Assembly (NCBI RefSeq): GCF_030253575.1
Contig: NC_080557.1
Location: 43,104,501 to 43,168,500, forward strand
Direction of reading: 5' to 3'
Length of the DNA: 64,000 nucleotides
Source: Rhododendron vialii
Lineage: Eukaryota; Streptophyta; Magnoliopsida; Ericales; Ericaceae
Shown: piece by piece, positions 13,539 through 25,275 of the stretch
How positions within the stretch are numbered: position 1 is the stretch's first letter
Layout: each line of letters opens with the position of its first letter
Notes under the pieces: generated by a model
The model's input: only the letters and a program-made list of their open reading frames with translations
Databases searched by the model: none
Told to the model about the DNA's origin: nothing
Position numbers and translations under genes: made by a program

Positions 13539-14335
13539 TGTAAGGACCATATTCCGGAGACTTTGTGTATTTGCAATTCTGTTTGACAAAACACATAATT
13601 TTTATCGAGTTGTAATTTTTTTATTTTTAATAGGCTAGTGAGTCTGTATAGGATTAAAGTGGAAGGAATCTTTATTTGTAATTCCGAGTGAGCGTATTAG
13701 ATAAAAAAAAAAAGGAGGTCGACTACAGCAAGATTGATTTTGGCGAAGACGGATCAATCTAGTTACAATCGGTATCTTCTGTTAATAGAAAAGCAACGTG
13801 GAAAGAAAAAACGGGTCCAATTAGAAGTCTATTTATGGATATGTGCTTTTCCTCCTAGAGTTTGACTACACCATATAAAAAGGAAAAGGGGCAGCAAGAT
13901 TGGGCAAGCCACACACTGCATATACACAGTCATTGGCAAAAGAAAGGTGTGGCGGCAGTAAGGTAAAAAGGGACATGCAACTGGGTTCTTTGGCGACCCA
14001 TTCCTAAAGGAGATTTTGATTTGGTTTTGGAAGGCTTGTGGACTCAAGGTCGTTGACAATCAAGATCACTGGGTGCAGTGTACGTACGACTCGGCAGGTG
14101 GTACTTAAAACGTTATGAGGATTTACTTCGTTTGGATAGGTATATCTGTAACTGCACAATGATTATGGTGATTTGATTCCTTCCCGTGGTTTTTACCCAT
14201 TCTGGGGTTTTCCACGTATATCTCTGCATTGTGTGATTGATTGCTTTGCGTAGTTTTTGCTAATAATTTTACTTAGTGATTCTTGTTGATACTGTTAGGT
14301 TTTTTTACGGATTATTAGGGAACCCTGATTTTTCA
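13539..14335 (+). repeat. 5' LTR of the gag-only element
   Basis: It begins TGTAAGGACCATATTCC and ends CCCTGATTTTTCA, and is followed by the primer-binding site near 14338. Confidence 0.85.
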
Positions 14336-14382
14336 ATTGGTATCAAAGTGGGCTGCTCCTTCCGTTAGAATTTATTTTATTC

Positions 14383-16526
14383 TTGAGCAGATCCATCATG
14401 AATATGAACATGAATCACATGTCTAGAAATATGCCTATACTTGATGCTGATAATTTTGATTACTGGAAATCTAGAATAAAGGCTATAATGAGATCAGCCA
14501 GAGAAGAAATTTGGGACTCATGTATTTTGGGTTACATTCGACCCATGAAAATTGTTGAGGACAAGCCGGTTCATAAAACTGCATCTGAGTTATCAACCAC
14601 AGAAAAATCCTTACTTCAGGCTAATAATCGTGCACTTGATATTTTATTTGCTGCTGTTGACATAAATGAGCATAGGAAAATAGCTAACTGTGAAATTGCA
14701 AAAGAGGCTTGGGATATTCTGGTTACTTGCCACGAGGGGACAGAAGTTTTTAAGCAGTCTAAGTTGCAAAGGCTTACCACGGAGTTTGAAACCATCAGAA
14801 TGCAAGAGGAAGAGACCTTCAACAATTCTACTCCAAGCTCATCACCATCGTCAATGGCTGTGAGAACTTAGGTGAGCCAATTCCTTCTTTTCATATTATT
14901 AAGAAATTTTTGCGCTACTTACCTCCTAGATTTAAAATTCATTTAGGCCAGTCATTTACCAAGCCTTGAACCCTTGACCTTCAGGTTTTATGAAATAACA
15001 CCACACCAACATCAGGTCAAGGAGAGGGTAAGAAAAAGTTAAAAGAAAAATCTATTCAATAAATTATTGGGATTCTCTAAACTTATGAGGCTGACCTATT
15101 GCAATCTAAACCTGTTAAACCCAAAGTAAAACCTTCGGAGACTTCGATTGCTTTTAAAAGTGCTCAAAAATATAAGAAAGGTTCAGATAGTGATAGTGAT
15201 GTCGATCTTGAGGAGATGAAAGCATTTTTCAAACAATTTAAAAATAGTACGAAAAAGAAAAATGATAAAGGAAAAGGGGAATTTTTTGGAAAAAATAAAA
15301 GGGAGGGAAAAGGACCACCCGAGGGACCACAATGTTTCGAGTGCTATGGTTTTGGTCATTGCGCCCAAGAGTGTATAAATAAAATGAAAAAGAAGGCTCT
15401 TGTCACTAAAACGTGGGATGATAGCGATTCTGATGAATCGATTGAAGAATAGGGGGCCGATAAAAATGATAAAGGAAATTTTTTGGCTTTTGGAGTAACC
15501 TTAAATTCACATGGTCATTCTGAATCAAGTGATTCTGAAACAGATAATAGCGAGGCGGATAGTCATGATGACATAGATGAGGTCAGAGAAAATTACAACA
15601 AACTCCATGTTTTTAGTAAAAAACTGATAGACGCGAGTGAAAAGCTTTTTGATAAGGTTAAAAAGTTAGAGAATATTTTGAATGAACGCACTCAAGAAAG
15701 GGATGAGAGAAATAAAGAAATTGAGCTCCTTCTTAAGAAAAACAAAGCTTTAACAGCTAGCTTCAAATCTAAAGATAAATCAGAGGATGACACATAGACA
15801 GGGACCAAAGTGTTGGATCATATTTTGTCCATCCAACGACGACCTAGCGATCGTTCAGGGCTTGGTTATAATGCAACGTCTTCAACTCCATCGATACGGA
15901 GAAACGAAACTAAACGTCAAGGTAAGAAGACTAATGCGAATGACATGCAGAACATGATTAATTCTCCTATGACAGAGAAGCAAATGGCAACAGAGGTAAA
16001 CAGACATCCCAAGCGCAATGAGGTAAAATCTAAGGTTATTAATATTCATAAGTCTCACGTTTTTACTCCTGTTGTTAATAAATTTGTTCCTACTTGTCAT
16101 TATTGTGGTATGACTGGCCATATTAGACCACATTATAGGAAGATGCATGAGTCATACACTTCACATGCACATGTAGCTCGTCCTTATGGTCATAATTATT
16201 TTGTGCCCACTTGTCATCACTGTGGAATTAGAGGCCATATTCGTCCATACTGCTTTGCCCTTTATGGCTACCATAAGACTCCTCCCCGCTACTATAACAT
16301 GAATAGCCGCAAGAAATATTTTCAAGGGCCTGAACGTAGGATGTCTTCGCATGCTTATTTTACAAAGGTAAATTCAAAGCTCATGACCAATAAAAAGACT
16401 CATATTGGAAAGGCCAAAATGAGACAGATTTGGGTTCGTAAAATTGATTTGGTTTCTGAAGCTGATGATGACCTTGACTCTCTAGATGAATATAGTTCAT
16501 TTGGAGAGGTTGACCTTGCCTTTTGA
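14383..16526 (+). pseudogene. Gag-like coding traces of the gag-only element
   Basis: The N-terminal part carries the Copia-type gag signature (DNFDYWKSRIKAIM, EHRKIANCEIAKEAWDIL) and closely resembles gag of the minus-strand Copia element nearby. Zinc-knuckle motifs follow. It is a broken fossil with about three breaks and has no pol domain after it. Confidence 0.75.
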
Positions 16527-17939
16527 GGCTAGGTCGTGGTTCCATAACCTAGGTTTAATTGTTCATGCATATCTCATTGCCTAGAGTTATGGAGTTTCAT
16601 AGTTTTTGTGTTTCTTTTGTTTCGTAGTTATTTTGTTTGTCTTAAAAAAAATTTCAAAAAAGTTATATTTTTTTTGAGTGTCGTGTGGAATGAGCATGAT
16701 ATATAGTGTTTGATGCGTAGTTGAATATCATTGGATTTTATGAACATATTCATCCATAGTCTTATTGCACTTCTTTCATGGTATTCTCACTACAATTAAG
16801 TTTGAATGTTAATATATCATGAGTATTCGACATTATGTACACTCATCCATGGCTATTGGTCATGTTCTCAAATAGGGATCACTCTTCTCATATGCTTCGT
16901 TTTTATCTTGTGTCTTCCGTGAGCCGTTACCACCTCTTTTTTTTGGTTTCTGTTAATAGAGCCCTCGTTTATTCCAAAAAAAAAAGGAAAAGGATAATAA
17001 ATATCTTGGCTTTTGCTTATCTGAGCGTTCATCAAGTAACCGGACAATTGGGGTGAGGTATTCTCTCTCTGAGCGTTCACGTAAAAAAAATGGATAGACC
17101 TTGTGAAGACACCCATGTTGGACCATTTGCTTAGTAACCGGGCATTGGGTATAAGGTATTCTTACTCTCAATATTCGTGTCAAACAGCGGTGGGGTAAAA
17201 GTAAAAATACGGTATGAATTTCTATTGATAACTTATTAAACAACTGCCTGTTGTTGAAGGGGAGCTTGTGATTAATTATCTGTGACATGTATGTCGAACC
17301 TAAAGAGGTGTATCTTGTTGAGGGGAGTCACTAGATAAACCTAAGCACTTAAGCATCTTGGCCCTATTTTGAGTTGCTGAATTTTTTGGTCATGGATGCA
17401 CACACACACACTTTCCTCTCATGTCGATGATCACGGTGTGTTGCATTCCTTCTACCTTGCATGGTGTTATATCATTAAGCAATACCTTAAAATTTGGATG
17501 TCTTTTTCATCTCATCTTATGATATAATACTTGCGATAAAACTATCTCATGCTCGTATGTTCACATTTCTCATTCTCTTTTAGCATTTAGTTTAGTTTTA
17601 TTTTATTAGATTTTGTGTGTCGTTAGTCCTTCATTCTACTATTGAAATAAGCCATTATGCTAGTATTCACGCTTTACTTAAATCTTTTCTTTGGCTCCTT
17701 CTATTGGTCACTCATTGATTAATTCTCCGATACTTGCAATTATTGTTTTATTGTTTATCATATTCGCCATTTGTCATTCCATGTCAAAAAGTGGGAGAGG
17801 ATGAAAGGGGTAGTATGTTGCTTATTGTTCTAATGTGTTTGGATGTTGAGTTTTGTTTGCAGCTTCTCTACAACTCGATCTCAATTCGTTCATTTTTCAT
17901 TGTAGTGTGTTTTGTCATGGAAATGCCAAAGGGGGAGAT
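16527..17939 (+). other. Non-coding 3' internal region of the gag-only element
   Basis: No pol-like frame is seen over 1.4 kb. Two diverged copies of a 45 bp motif (aaccgg.caattgggg.gaggtattct...) lie near 17038 and 17136. The region ends at the polypurine tract just before the 3' LTR. Confidence 0.6.
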
Positions 17940-18733
17940 TGTAAGGACTATATTCCGGAGACTTTGTGTATTAGCAATTCCATTTGACAAAGCACATCAT
18001 TTTTATCGAGTTGTAATTTAATTATTTTTAATAGGCTGGTGAGTCTATATAGGATTAAAGTGGAAGGAATCTTTATTTGTAATTCCGAGTGAGCGTATAA
18101 GATAAAAAAAGGAGGTCGACTACAGTGAGATTGATTTTGGCGAAGACGGATCAATCTAGTTACAATCGGTATCTTCTGTTAATAGAAAAGCAACGTGGAA
18201 AGAAAAAACGGGTCCAATTAGAAGTCTATTTATGGACATGTGCTTTTCCTCCTAGGGTTTGACTAAGCCATATAAAAAGGAAAAGGGGCAGCAAGATTGG
18301 GCAAGCCACACACTGCATATACACAGTCATTGGCAAAAGAAAGGTGTGGCGGCAGTAAGGTAAAAAGGGACATGCAACTGGGTTCTTTGGCGACCCATTC
18401 CTAAAGGAGATTTTGATTTGGTTTTGGAAGGCCTGTGGACTCAAGGTCGTTGACAATCAAGATCACTGGGTGCAGTGTACGTACGACTCGGCAGGTGGTA
18501 CTTAAAACGTTATGAGGATTTACTTCGTTTGGATAGGTATATCTGTAACTGCACAATGATTATGGTGATTTGATTCCTTCCCGTGGTTTTTACCCATTCT
18601 GGGGTTTTCCACGTATATCTCTGCGTTGTGTGATTGATTGCTTTGCGTAGTTTTTGCTAATAATTTTACTTAGTGATTCGTGTTCATACTATTAGGTTTT
18701 TTTTACGGATTATTAGAGAACCCTGATTTTTCA
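17940..18733 (+). repeat. 3' LTR of the gag-only element
   Basis: It begins TGTAAGGACTATATTCC and ends CCCTGATTTTTCA. The near-identical 5' copy is at 13539-14335. Confidence 0.85.
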
Positions 18734-19221
18734 AAAACTTCAGGAAGTCTTTGCTACCTCTTGAGTTCCCTTTGTTCTGTTTTTTGGCACTGTAATCCCT
18801 TTCTTCTTTTTGTTTTGGTCTGGGCCTGTCTTGTACATGGTAGGTTTTTGTGTTAGACTCTCAAGGATATCCAATGTCCCATTGGTCCATGTTTCTTGGT
18901 TTGTTTTTTTCTTAATGAAAAGCTACTTACCAAATCAAACTTGTACTAAAGCTCATTGGGTGGACTCGTGTTGTGCGTCGGGGATCCAAACCAAACACTC
19001 ACACACGAATTGACGAGAGAAACTTAACTACTAGTAGATCATACGCAATAACATTAGAAAAAAAAAAACACTAAAGAGGAGCAACCCTCTGAGCTCGACT
19101 CCCTCAGGTTATCTCTCACCCTCCCCACAAGTCTCGCCTTGGGTGAATCCTGATGATGGAATGATTTCTGATTAGTTAATGAAGTGTGGAGAGCTCTTTG
19201 AACCTTGTGGACACTCTTACT
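18734..19221 (+). repeat. Tandem array, resumed fourth unit
   Basis: The sequence picks up at (AAAAC)TTCAGGAAGTCTTTGC exactly where the unit was cut at 13538. It follows the non-palindromic half of the unit as far as GGACACTCTTAC, about 80 bp short of a full unit, where Copia sequence begins. Confidence 0.8.
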
Positions 19222-21441
19222 CTTAACGTCCATTTGAAATAATTTAAAGCTCAAAAAACATGTGACAGCTAGCATAATACGGATAGACTCTAGCCTAGCA
19301 ACAGGAGCGAATGTTTCATCAAAATCAATTCCCTCAACTTGTGTGTATCCCTGAGCTACGAGACGAGTTTTATTTCTAACAAAAATACCCTGTTTGTTAG
19401 ATTTGTTTTTAAAAATCCATTTTGTACCAATAATATTAGTGTGCGGGGGTCTAGGAACTAACTCCCAAACATTATTACGCTCAAATTGGTTTAACTCTTC
19501 ATGCATAGCATCAACCCAGCACTCATTAATTAAGGCTTCTTTAATATTTTTTGGCTCAACTAATGAAACATAACAAACGTATGATACCTCATCCCTGAGC
19601 TGTTTGCGAGTTTTCATCGGGTCTGCAACATTTCCGATTACCTGACTCGTGGGATGATTGAGCTTTACTCGAGCTATTGGGTTCAATGGGTCGTCGTGAC
19701 TTTCACATTCTTGCTCATCATCTTTGTGCTCTTCTTCTTTTGAAATATCTGTATCTTCATCACTTGAATTTGCCTCTACCGCATCACCTGTATCCTGATC
19801 ACTTAAAGTCTCATATACATCATTAGAGATAAAATCTGCTTCATTTAATGGACTCTCATCAACAACGACATTTATGGACTCCATAACACTGCGAGTATGA
19901 TTATTATAAACTCTAAATGCTCTGCTATCTGTGCAATAGCCTAGGAAAATTCCTTCATCACTTCTAGAATCGAATTTACCTAAGTGCTCCCTATCTCTCA
20001 TGATAAAACACTTGCTACCAAAAGTTTTAAAGTACTTAACATTTGGTTTTCTACCTTTCCATAGCTCATAAGGTGTGTTCATAGTACCTGGTCTAAGATA
20101 AACACGATTGATCACATAGCAAGCAATATGAACTGCTTCGGCCCAAAACCTACGAGCAATTTTCTTAGCATGTAGCATAGCACGTGCCATTTCTTGTATC
20201 ACACGGTTTTTCCTCTCAACCACATCATTTTGTTGTGAAGTTTTAGGAGCAGAGAACTCATGACGAATACCAAGTTCATCACAAAAGTTAGCATATTCTG
20301 AATTTTCAAACTCCTTTCCATGATCTAAATGAATACGAGAAATACAACCAATTTTCATTCCTTTCTCATTCTGAATATGTTTAACAAGAACTTTAAACAT
20401 AGATATCATCTCAGATTTTTCACGAAGAAACCTCACCCAAGTAAAGCGAGAAAAATCATCCACGACAACAAAAATATATTTTTTACCTGCAATGCTTTCA
20501 ACTCTGGAAGGACGCATCAAGTCCATGTGTAGAAGTTCAAGGGGCCTCTTAGTAGCTATCCCAGTGGTCTTTTTGTGAGCTGCCCTGGTTTGTTTACCGA
20601 GTTGGCAAGGACCACAGACGTGATTTTTCGGTTTGCTGAGTTTCGGTACACCTCTTATCAATTCACTTTTAGCCAACATAGATAAATCCTTATAATTAAT
20701 GTGACCAAGACGTTGGTGCCAAAGTTCAGTGTCGCTTAATGTAGTAGAATGACATGTTATCTCACTAGAAGGGAGTATACCATAACAATTATCATCAGTA
20801 CGAGTACCATGCATGACACTATTTCCTTCTTTATCCAAAATATAGCAATCATTTTTGGAAAATCGAACTTCATGATGAGAGTCACACATTTGGCTTATAC
20901 TAAGTAAATTAGCTTTTAATCCCTCCACATACAGTACATTCTCAAGGCGAGTTAATCCGGAAGCTTGTATGGTACCTTTACCAACAACTTTCGAAGTGTT
21001 TCCATCACCAAAAGTCACTACACCTCCGTTATAATTTTCAAAACTAATGAACACGGACTTGTCTCCAGACATATGACGAGAACACCCACTATCAAGATAC
21101 CACACATGAGAATTACGAGCTTTAAATGCAGTGTGAACAAACATACAGCTCAAATCTCTTTTTCTAACCCAAATCTGTCTAGTTCGAATTTTACTCAAGT
21201 TCTTTTGATTTTCAAACAATGGTTTTGACTGCAAACTCTTTACCCTTTTATATTTATCATGACTGGACATACCATCTATATTACCATTCTTGGTAGGATT
21301 TTTATAGTGACGAAAATCTTGAGGATACCCATACAATTGAAAACATTTTGGTTTAATGTGACCCTTAAGTTGGCAAAAATGACAAGTGGGAATGAATCTA
21401 GTAAAAATGCCCTTTTTAATGTCATGAGTCTTTACAATCAT
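19222..21441 (-). pseudogene. Copia pol fossil: protease, integrase, partial reverse transcriptase
   Basis: One long minus-strand frame carries the protease DSG motif, the integrase HHCC zinc region and core (MDLMRPSRVES, YIFVVVDDFSRF, SAPKTSQQN), and the first part of reverse transcriptase. It is one of the better kept pieces of the element, which as a whole is broken. Confidence 0.8.
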
Positions 21442-23110
21442 ATTTTTTGCAGTATCCGTACTATGGGGTTTGAGCTTTACCTTCTTTGATTCCCACTCAT
21501 TCGCAATATCCCTGAATGTTTTTTAGGACGAAGCTTCATAAAAACCAAGCCCTGTTTTGTCACTTGCTGGTCTTTGTATGCTCAGAATCTCGTCCAATGT
21601 CTTTGACCCTGTATTCAAACGCTCAAATAGAATGTTAGCTTTATCAACCTCAGCTTTTAGCATAATTATATTTCCTTCCGAGGCGGTATTTAACTCAGTC
21701 AAGACTCTATTTTTATCTTGAAGACTCTTAACCTCCTGACACAACTTATTCTTTTCAACAGTGACATTGCTCAACAATCCTTTTAATTCTTCCATTTGTG
21801 TTTTAACAGTCACTAACTCCATGTTAGACTTATTATAATTCTCAGCCATTTTCAAATTAGAATCATTAATTTTAATACTCTCCTTAAACAACATATTGTA
21901 GGATTGTTTTAACTCATTGAAGCTAAACTCCTCGTCACTTCCCTCATTCTCACTATCGTCTGAGGATTCATGATCACTAAGATTCGACTTTAAAGAAGCC
22001 CCAAACGCCATAAAGTTCGTGTGTTCATCTTCGGAGTTATCAGACTCACTATCGTCATCCTATGTTATGTTGGCCTTGAAGTTAGTCTTTTTCTTTAATT
22101 TATTAATGCATTCATGAGCAACATGACCATAACCTTGACACTCATAACATTTAGGACATGCGGGAGGACCTTTTATCCCTTTCTTATCTTTAGCACTCGA
22201 AGACTCACTTTTTCCTCTATTTTCGAATTTCTTATTCTCATCACTATCAGTCACTTTCTTCTTGAAAAATTGTTTGAAATTTTTGGTAAACAGCGCCATA
22301 GCTTCAAGATCATATTCACCATCTCAATCAGAATCCCTAGACTCGCTTTGAGAGCTTGAAAAAGCAATCGACTTAGCGGAAGGTTTAATTTTCGATTTTT
22401 GGGACTCAGGTTGTAACATATCAGCCTCATAAGTTTGGAGGATGCCTACCACTTCTTCAACAGATTTTTCATTGAGTTTACGCTTACCCTCAAGCATCGT
22501 GACCTTCATCTTAAATCTTTCTGGCAAAGATCTCAAAATCTTCTTAATCACCCTAAATGGAGGAATAGGCTCACCGAGGGTTTCGCAACTATTGACAATA
22601 GAAATCAATTTAGAGTAGAATTGATTAAATGTCTCGTCCTCTTGCATCCTAATTATCTCAAATTCAGTAGTGAGTCTTTGCAACTTAGATTGTTTAACCA
22701 CATGTGTTCCTTCATGACAAGTTACTAAAATGTCCCATGCCTCTTTAGCAATCTCGCAATTCGCTATCTTACGATGTTCATTAACATCAACAACACTAAA
22801 TAATATGTCATGATTATTAGCCTGTAAAGGAGCTTTTTTCGTGGCACTTAATTCAGAAGTAGCTTTAGGGACCTGTTTTCCGTCTACTGTTTTCATAGGA
22901 CACCTATATCCATTAATGCAAGAATTCCAAATTTCCTCATCCACAGACCTCATGATAGCCTTTATTCTAGATTTCCAGTAATCAAAATTCTCACTATCCA
23001 AAATAGGTGTGCGACTCAATGGATGATTCATGTTAGTGTTCATATTCATTATTGCTACAGATCTGCTCTAGGACAAAATCCACACAAAAAAATGAGCGAC
23101 CCGCTTTGAT

Positions 23111-23846
23111 TGTGCAGTTACAATAACAATAACAGATGAACACAAGAATATATGTAGAAAACCCCTTAAAAAGGGTAAAAACCACAGGAGAAAATCGAAC
23201 CACTAAAAGTAATCATTGTGCAGTTACAAACGATCTTAATTAAACAATTGTGAATCCTCACCAACTGACCAAAGATCCATTTGTCGAATCCACGTACACC
23301 GCACCAAGTGGTTGATTGCCGCATGTCTTGAATCCACAAGTCCTCCAATATACTTCCAGAATCCACCAGAAGAAAGTTTCAAGTAGTAGGAACAATGATT
23401 GAAAAAGAACACTTGGAGTTTATGTAGAAAAGTTCATGATCACCGAATCATGTGTAACTCCAAAAGGTAAGAACCAGTCACCATTAGACATTACTCGGCA
23501 TTGGAGACAAAGGTAAACACTAATGTCTTTAGTCGTCTTGAAAAGCTTAGCAAAGCCACATAAATAGACTGCTTGAAGAAACCCTTTGAAAGGTTGCTGC
23601 ATTTCCATATTGCCACCCACGAATTCTGCATTTCCTTTTCTAATATAGCATATGCACGAAATCCTTTATGCAAAATGATTTCCTTCCAAACTAATTCCCT
23701 TAACACACTCTCCCTATCAATTACATAATACAATTGATATCCTTTCCATAAAACAGATGCTCTAGAAAATAAGATACAACTTAATTAACGAGATACAAAT
23801 CAAACGGGATTTTTGTCATGGGATTTACCAAAATATGGACCTTACA
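23111..23846 (-). repeat. 5' LTR of the minus-strand Copia element
   Basis: Read on the minus strand it begins TGTAAGGTCCATATT at 23846 and ends ...CTGCACA at 23111. A primer-site-like ATCAAAGCGGG follows. The inner border is approximate. The start resembles the LTR start of the gag-only element. Confidence 0.6.
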
Positions 23847-24071
23847 GCATCAACGAAAATGGAAGCGCGAGCAAGAAAGATCTCTTTCAACAAACATCAT
23901 AAACTACTATGATTCGAAAGATGGAGAATTGGCAGCACGAGCATACCGCAAGCATTGAGATTGAAAGCGGAGAGAGTCAAACCAACCAAAATATTACGCG
24001 ACCGAAGCCCATCTAAGGCCCATCTAAGACTTTTGAATAATCTAAACTGTAGTATTATCTATGGACATTTT

Positions 24072-24358
24072 GGTGGTAAGAATGGGGATCCATCCAGATC
24101 CTCTTCACATGTCCCTCTCCCCACATCTACCACACCTTTGCATCAAATGTTGCCAACACATTAATGAATCAATCCAATGGCCCATATTAAAACAAAAGCC
24201 TCACGTTGGTAGCCTTAAGAAATACGACGTCATTTCTATGATTCTCCTCAGACGGAGCTAACAGTGCACCGTTCTCTCTTCTCTCCGGTCTCCGCCATTT
24301 CTGATAATCCCCAAGTCTCCGCCATTTCTGATAATCCCCAAGTCCAACCCACTGGAAT

Positions 24359-24407
<49 letters not shown>

Positions 24408-25275
24408 CTTTGTTACTTTAGAAATTGCCATGGAATAATTTCAATTCCATCCCGTCTTCTTTGAATAGCAGTTTTTTTTTTTTTTTTATCAGTTCTTTGA
24501 ATAGCAGTTGATGAACCTGAGTTCTTCGGTTCCCTGGAATTTTTGTAAATAAAATCAAAATCTTGACCACCCCAAAATTTTCCAATTTCCCTGAATTGTT
24601 TGGAGAAAACGCCACTAATTTTGGAATACAAGGGATCTTCTCTGTAATACCACTAAGAACACATAGATTTCAACAAATGAAAATTTACAAAAACAAACGA
24701 TGAGGTGCAGATAATAGGGTAAAATAAAATCAAAATAGAATTCTTCAAGTTAAAAACCAAATGGGTTCAACAGAATCGCACCCCATATGGAAAAAATCAA
24801 AACACAAACAAATCAAATTACAGTATAAGCCAAACCCTATTTTTTCCCAGAGCAAAAACAAACCAAATCAAATGGAGAGTTGGATAGATCAACCTCTACA
24901 TCTTACCAATGTTCGTGTACTAAGTGGCTTCATCATCGAGGTCAGAGTCACTAGACCGATTGCAGGGGAGAGGCCGGAGTCCGGGCTGAACTCATAAGAG
25001 GGACTGAGTTTCATTTTTCGTTTTTTGTGTTAGAGAGAGAAAGAGAGGGGGGGAGGGGATGGTGCACCGTTAGCTCCGTTTGGAGAAAATCATAGAAACA
25101 ACGCCGTGTTACTTAAGGCTATGCTACCAACGTGAGGCTTTTGTTTTAATCTGAGCCATTGTATTGATTCATTAATGTGTTAGCAGCATTTGGTACAAAT
25201 ATGTGATAGATGTGGGGAGAGGGACATATGGAGAGGATCTGGATCTGAGTCATATTTCTACCGCTTCGAATATTG
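24072..25275. mobile_element. Long-TIR DNA element, possibly a gene-carrying MULE
   Basis: About 190 bp at 24085-24275 (CCAGATCCTC...GACGGAGCTAACAGTGCACCG) recurs inverted at 25058-25250 (CGGTGCACCGTTAGCTCCGT...GAGGATCTGG), enclosing about 780 bp. Long TIRs and a non-transposase interior fit a MULE or Pack-MULE. Inside are a 27 bp tandem repeat (24289-24342), a (CT)n run (24363-24405) and, on the minus strand from about 25011, a short exon-like frame ending in a GTAAG donor. Exact ends and the target duplication were not resolved. Confidence 0.65.
24363..24405. repeat. (CT)n microsatellite
   Basis: An uninterrupted run of about 21 CT dinucleotides lies inside the long-TIR element. It is likely polymorphic and resembles a captured 5' UTR or core-promoter tract. 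Confidence 0.9.

Larger units (their letters stand above)
13539..18733 (+). mobile_element. Gag-only LTR retrotransposon (TR-GAG-like, Copia-related)
   Basis: Two LTRs of about 795 bp (TG...CA) enclose about 3.6 kb. A primer-binding site (TGGTATCAAAGTGGG, initiator-Met tRNA type) follows the 5' LTR. A polypurine tract (AAAGGGGGAGAT) precedes the 3' LTR. Gag-like coding traces lie between 14383 and 16526 with zinc knuckles (CFECYGFGHCAQEC; two CHxCG...GHIRP motifs). No protease, integrase or reverse transcriptase is seen, and the remaining 1.4 kb is non-coding. The flanks GAAAT and AAAAC each differ by one transition from GAAAC at the same place in the intact array unit, so a 5 bp target duplication is inferred. 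By hand count the LTRs differ at about 23 of 794 sites (2.9 percent), roughly 1 million years at 1.3e-8 per site per year. It is a fossil with perhaps three breaks in gag. Confidence 0.85.
19222..23846 (-). mobile_element. Copia LTR retrotransposon, incomplete
   Basis: In minus-strand order the parts are: one LTR (23846-23111, starting TGTAAGGTCCATATT like the gag-only element), gag (from about 23049, signature ENFDYWKSRIKAIM), a zinc knuckle (CYECQGYGHVAHEC), a second knuckle (CHFCQLKGHIKPKC), protease (LDSGCSRHMSG), a GAG pre-integrase domain (LWHQRLGHINY), integrase core, and the start of reverse transcriptase (KWIFKNKSNKQG ... LVAQGYTQ). The recognisable element stops at 19222 against the tandem array; RNase H and the second LTR are not seen. 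It is a fossil with about three breaks besides the missing end. Only one LTR is present, so LTR dating is not possible. Confidence 0.85.
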
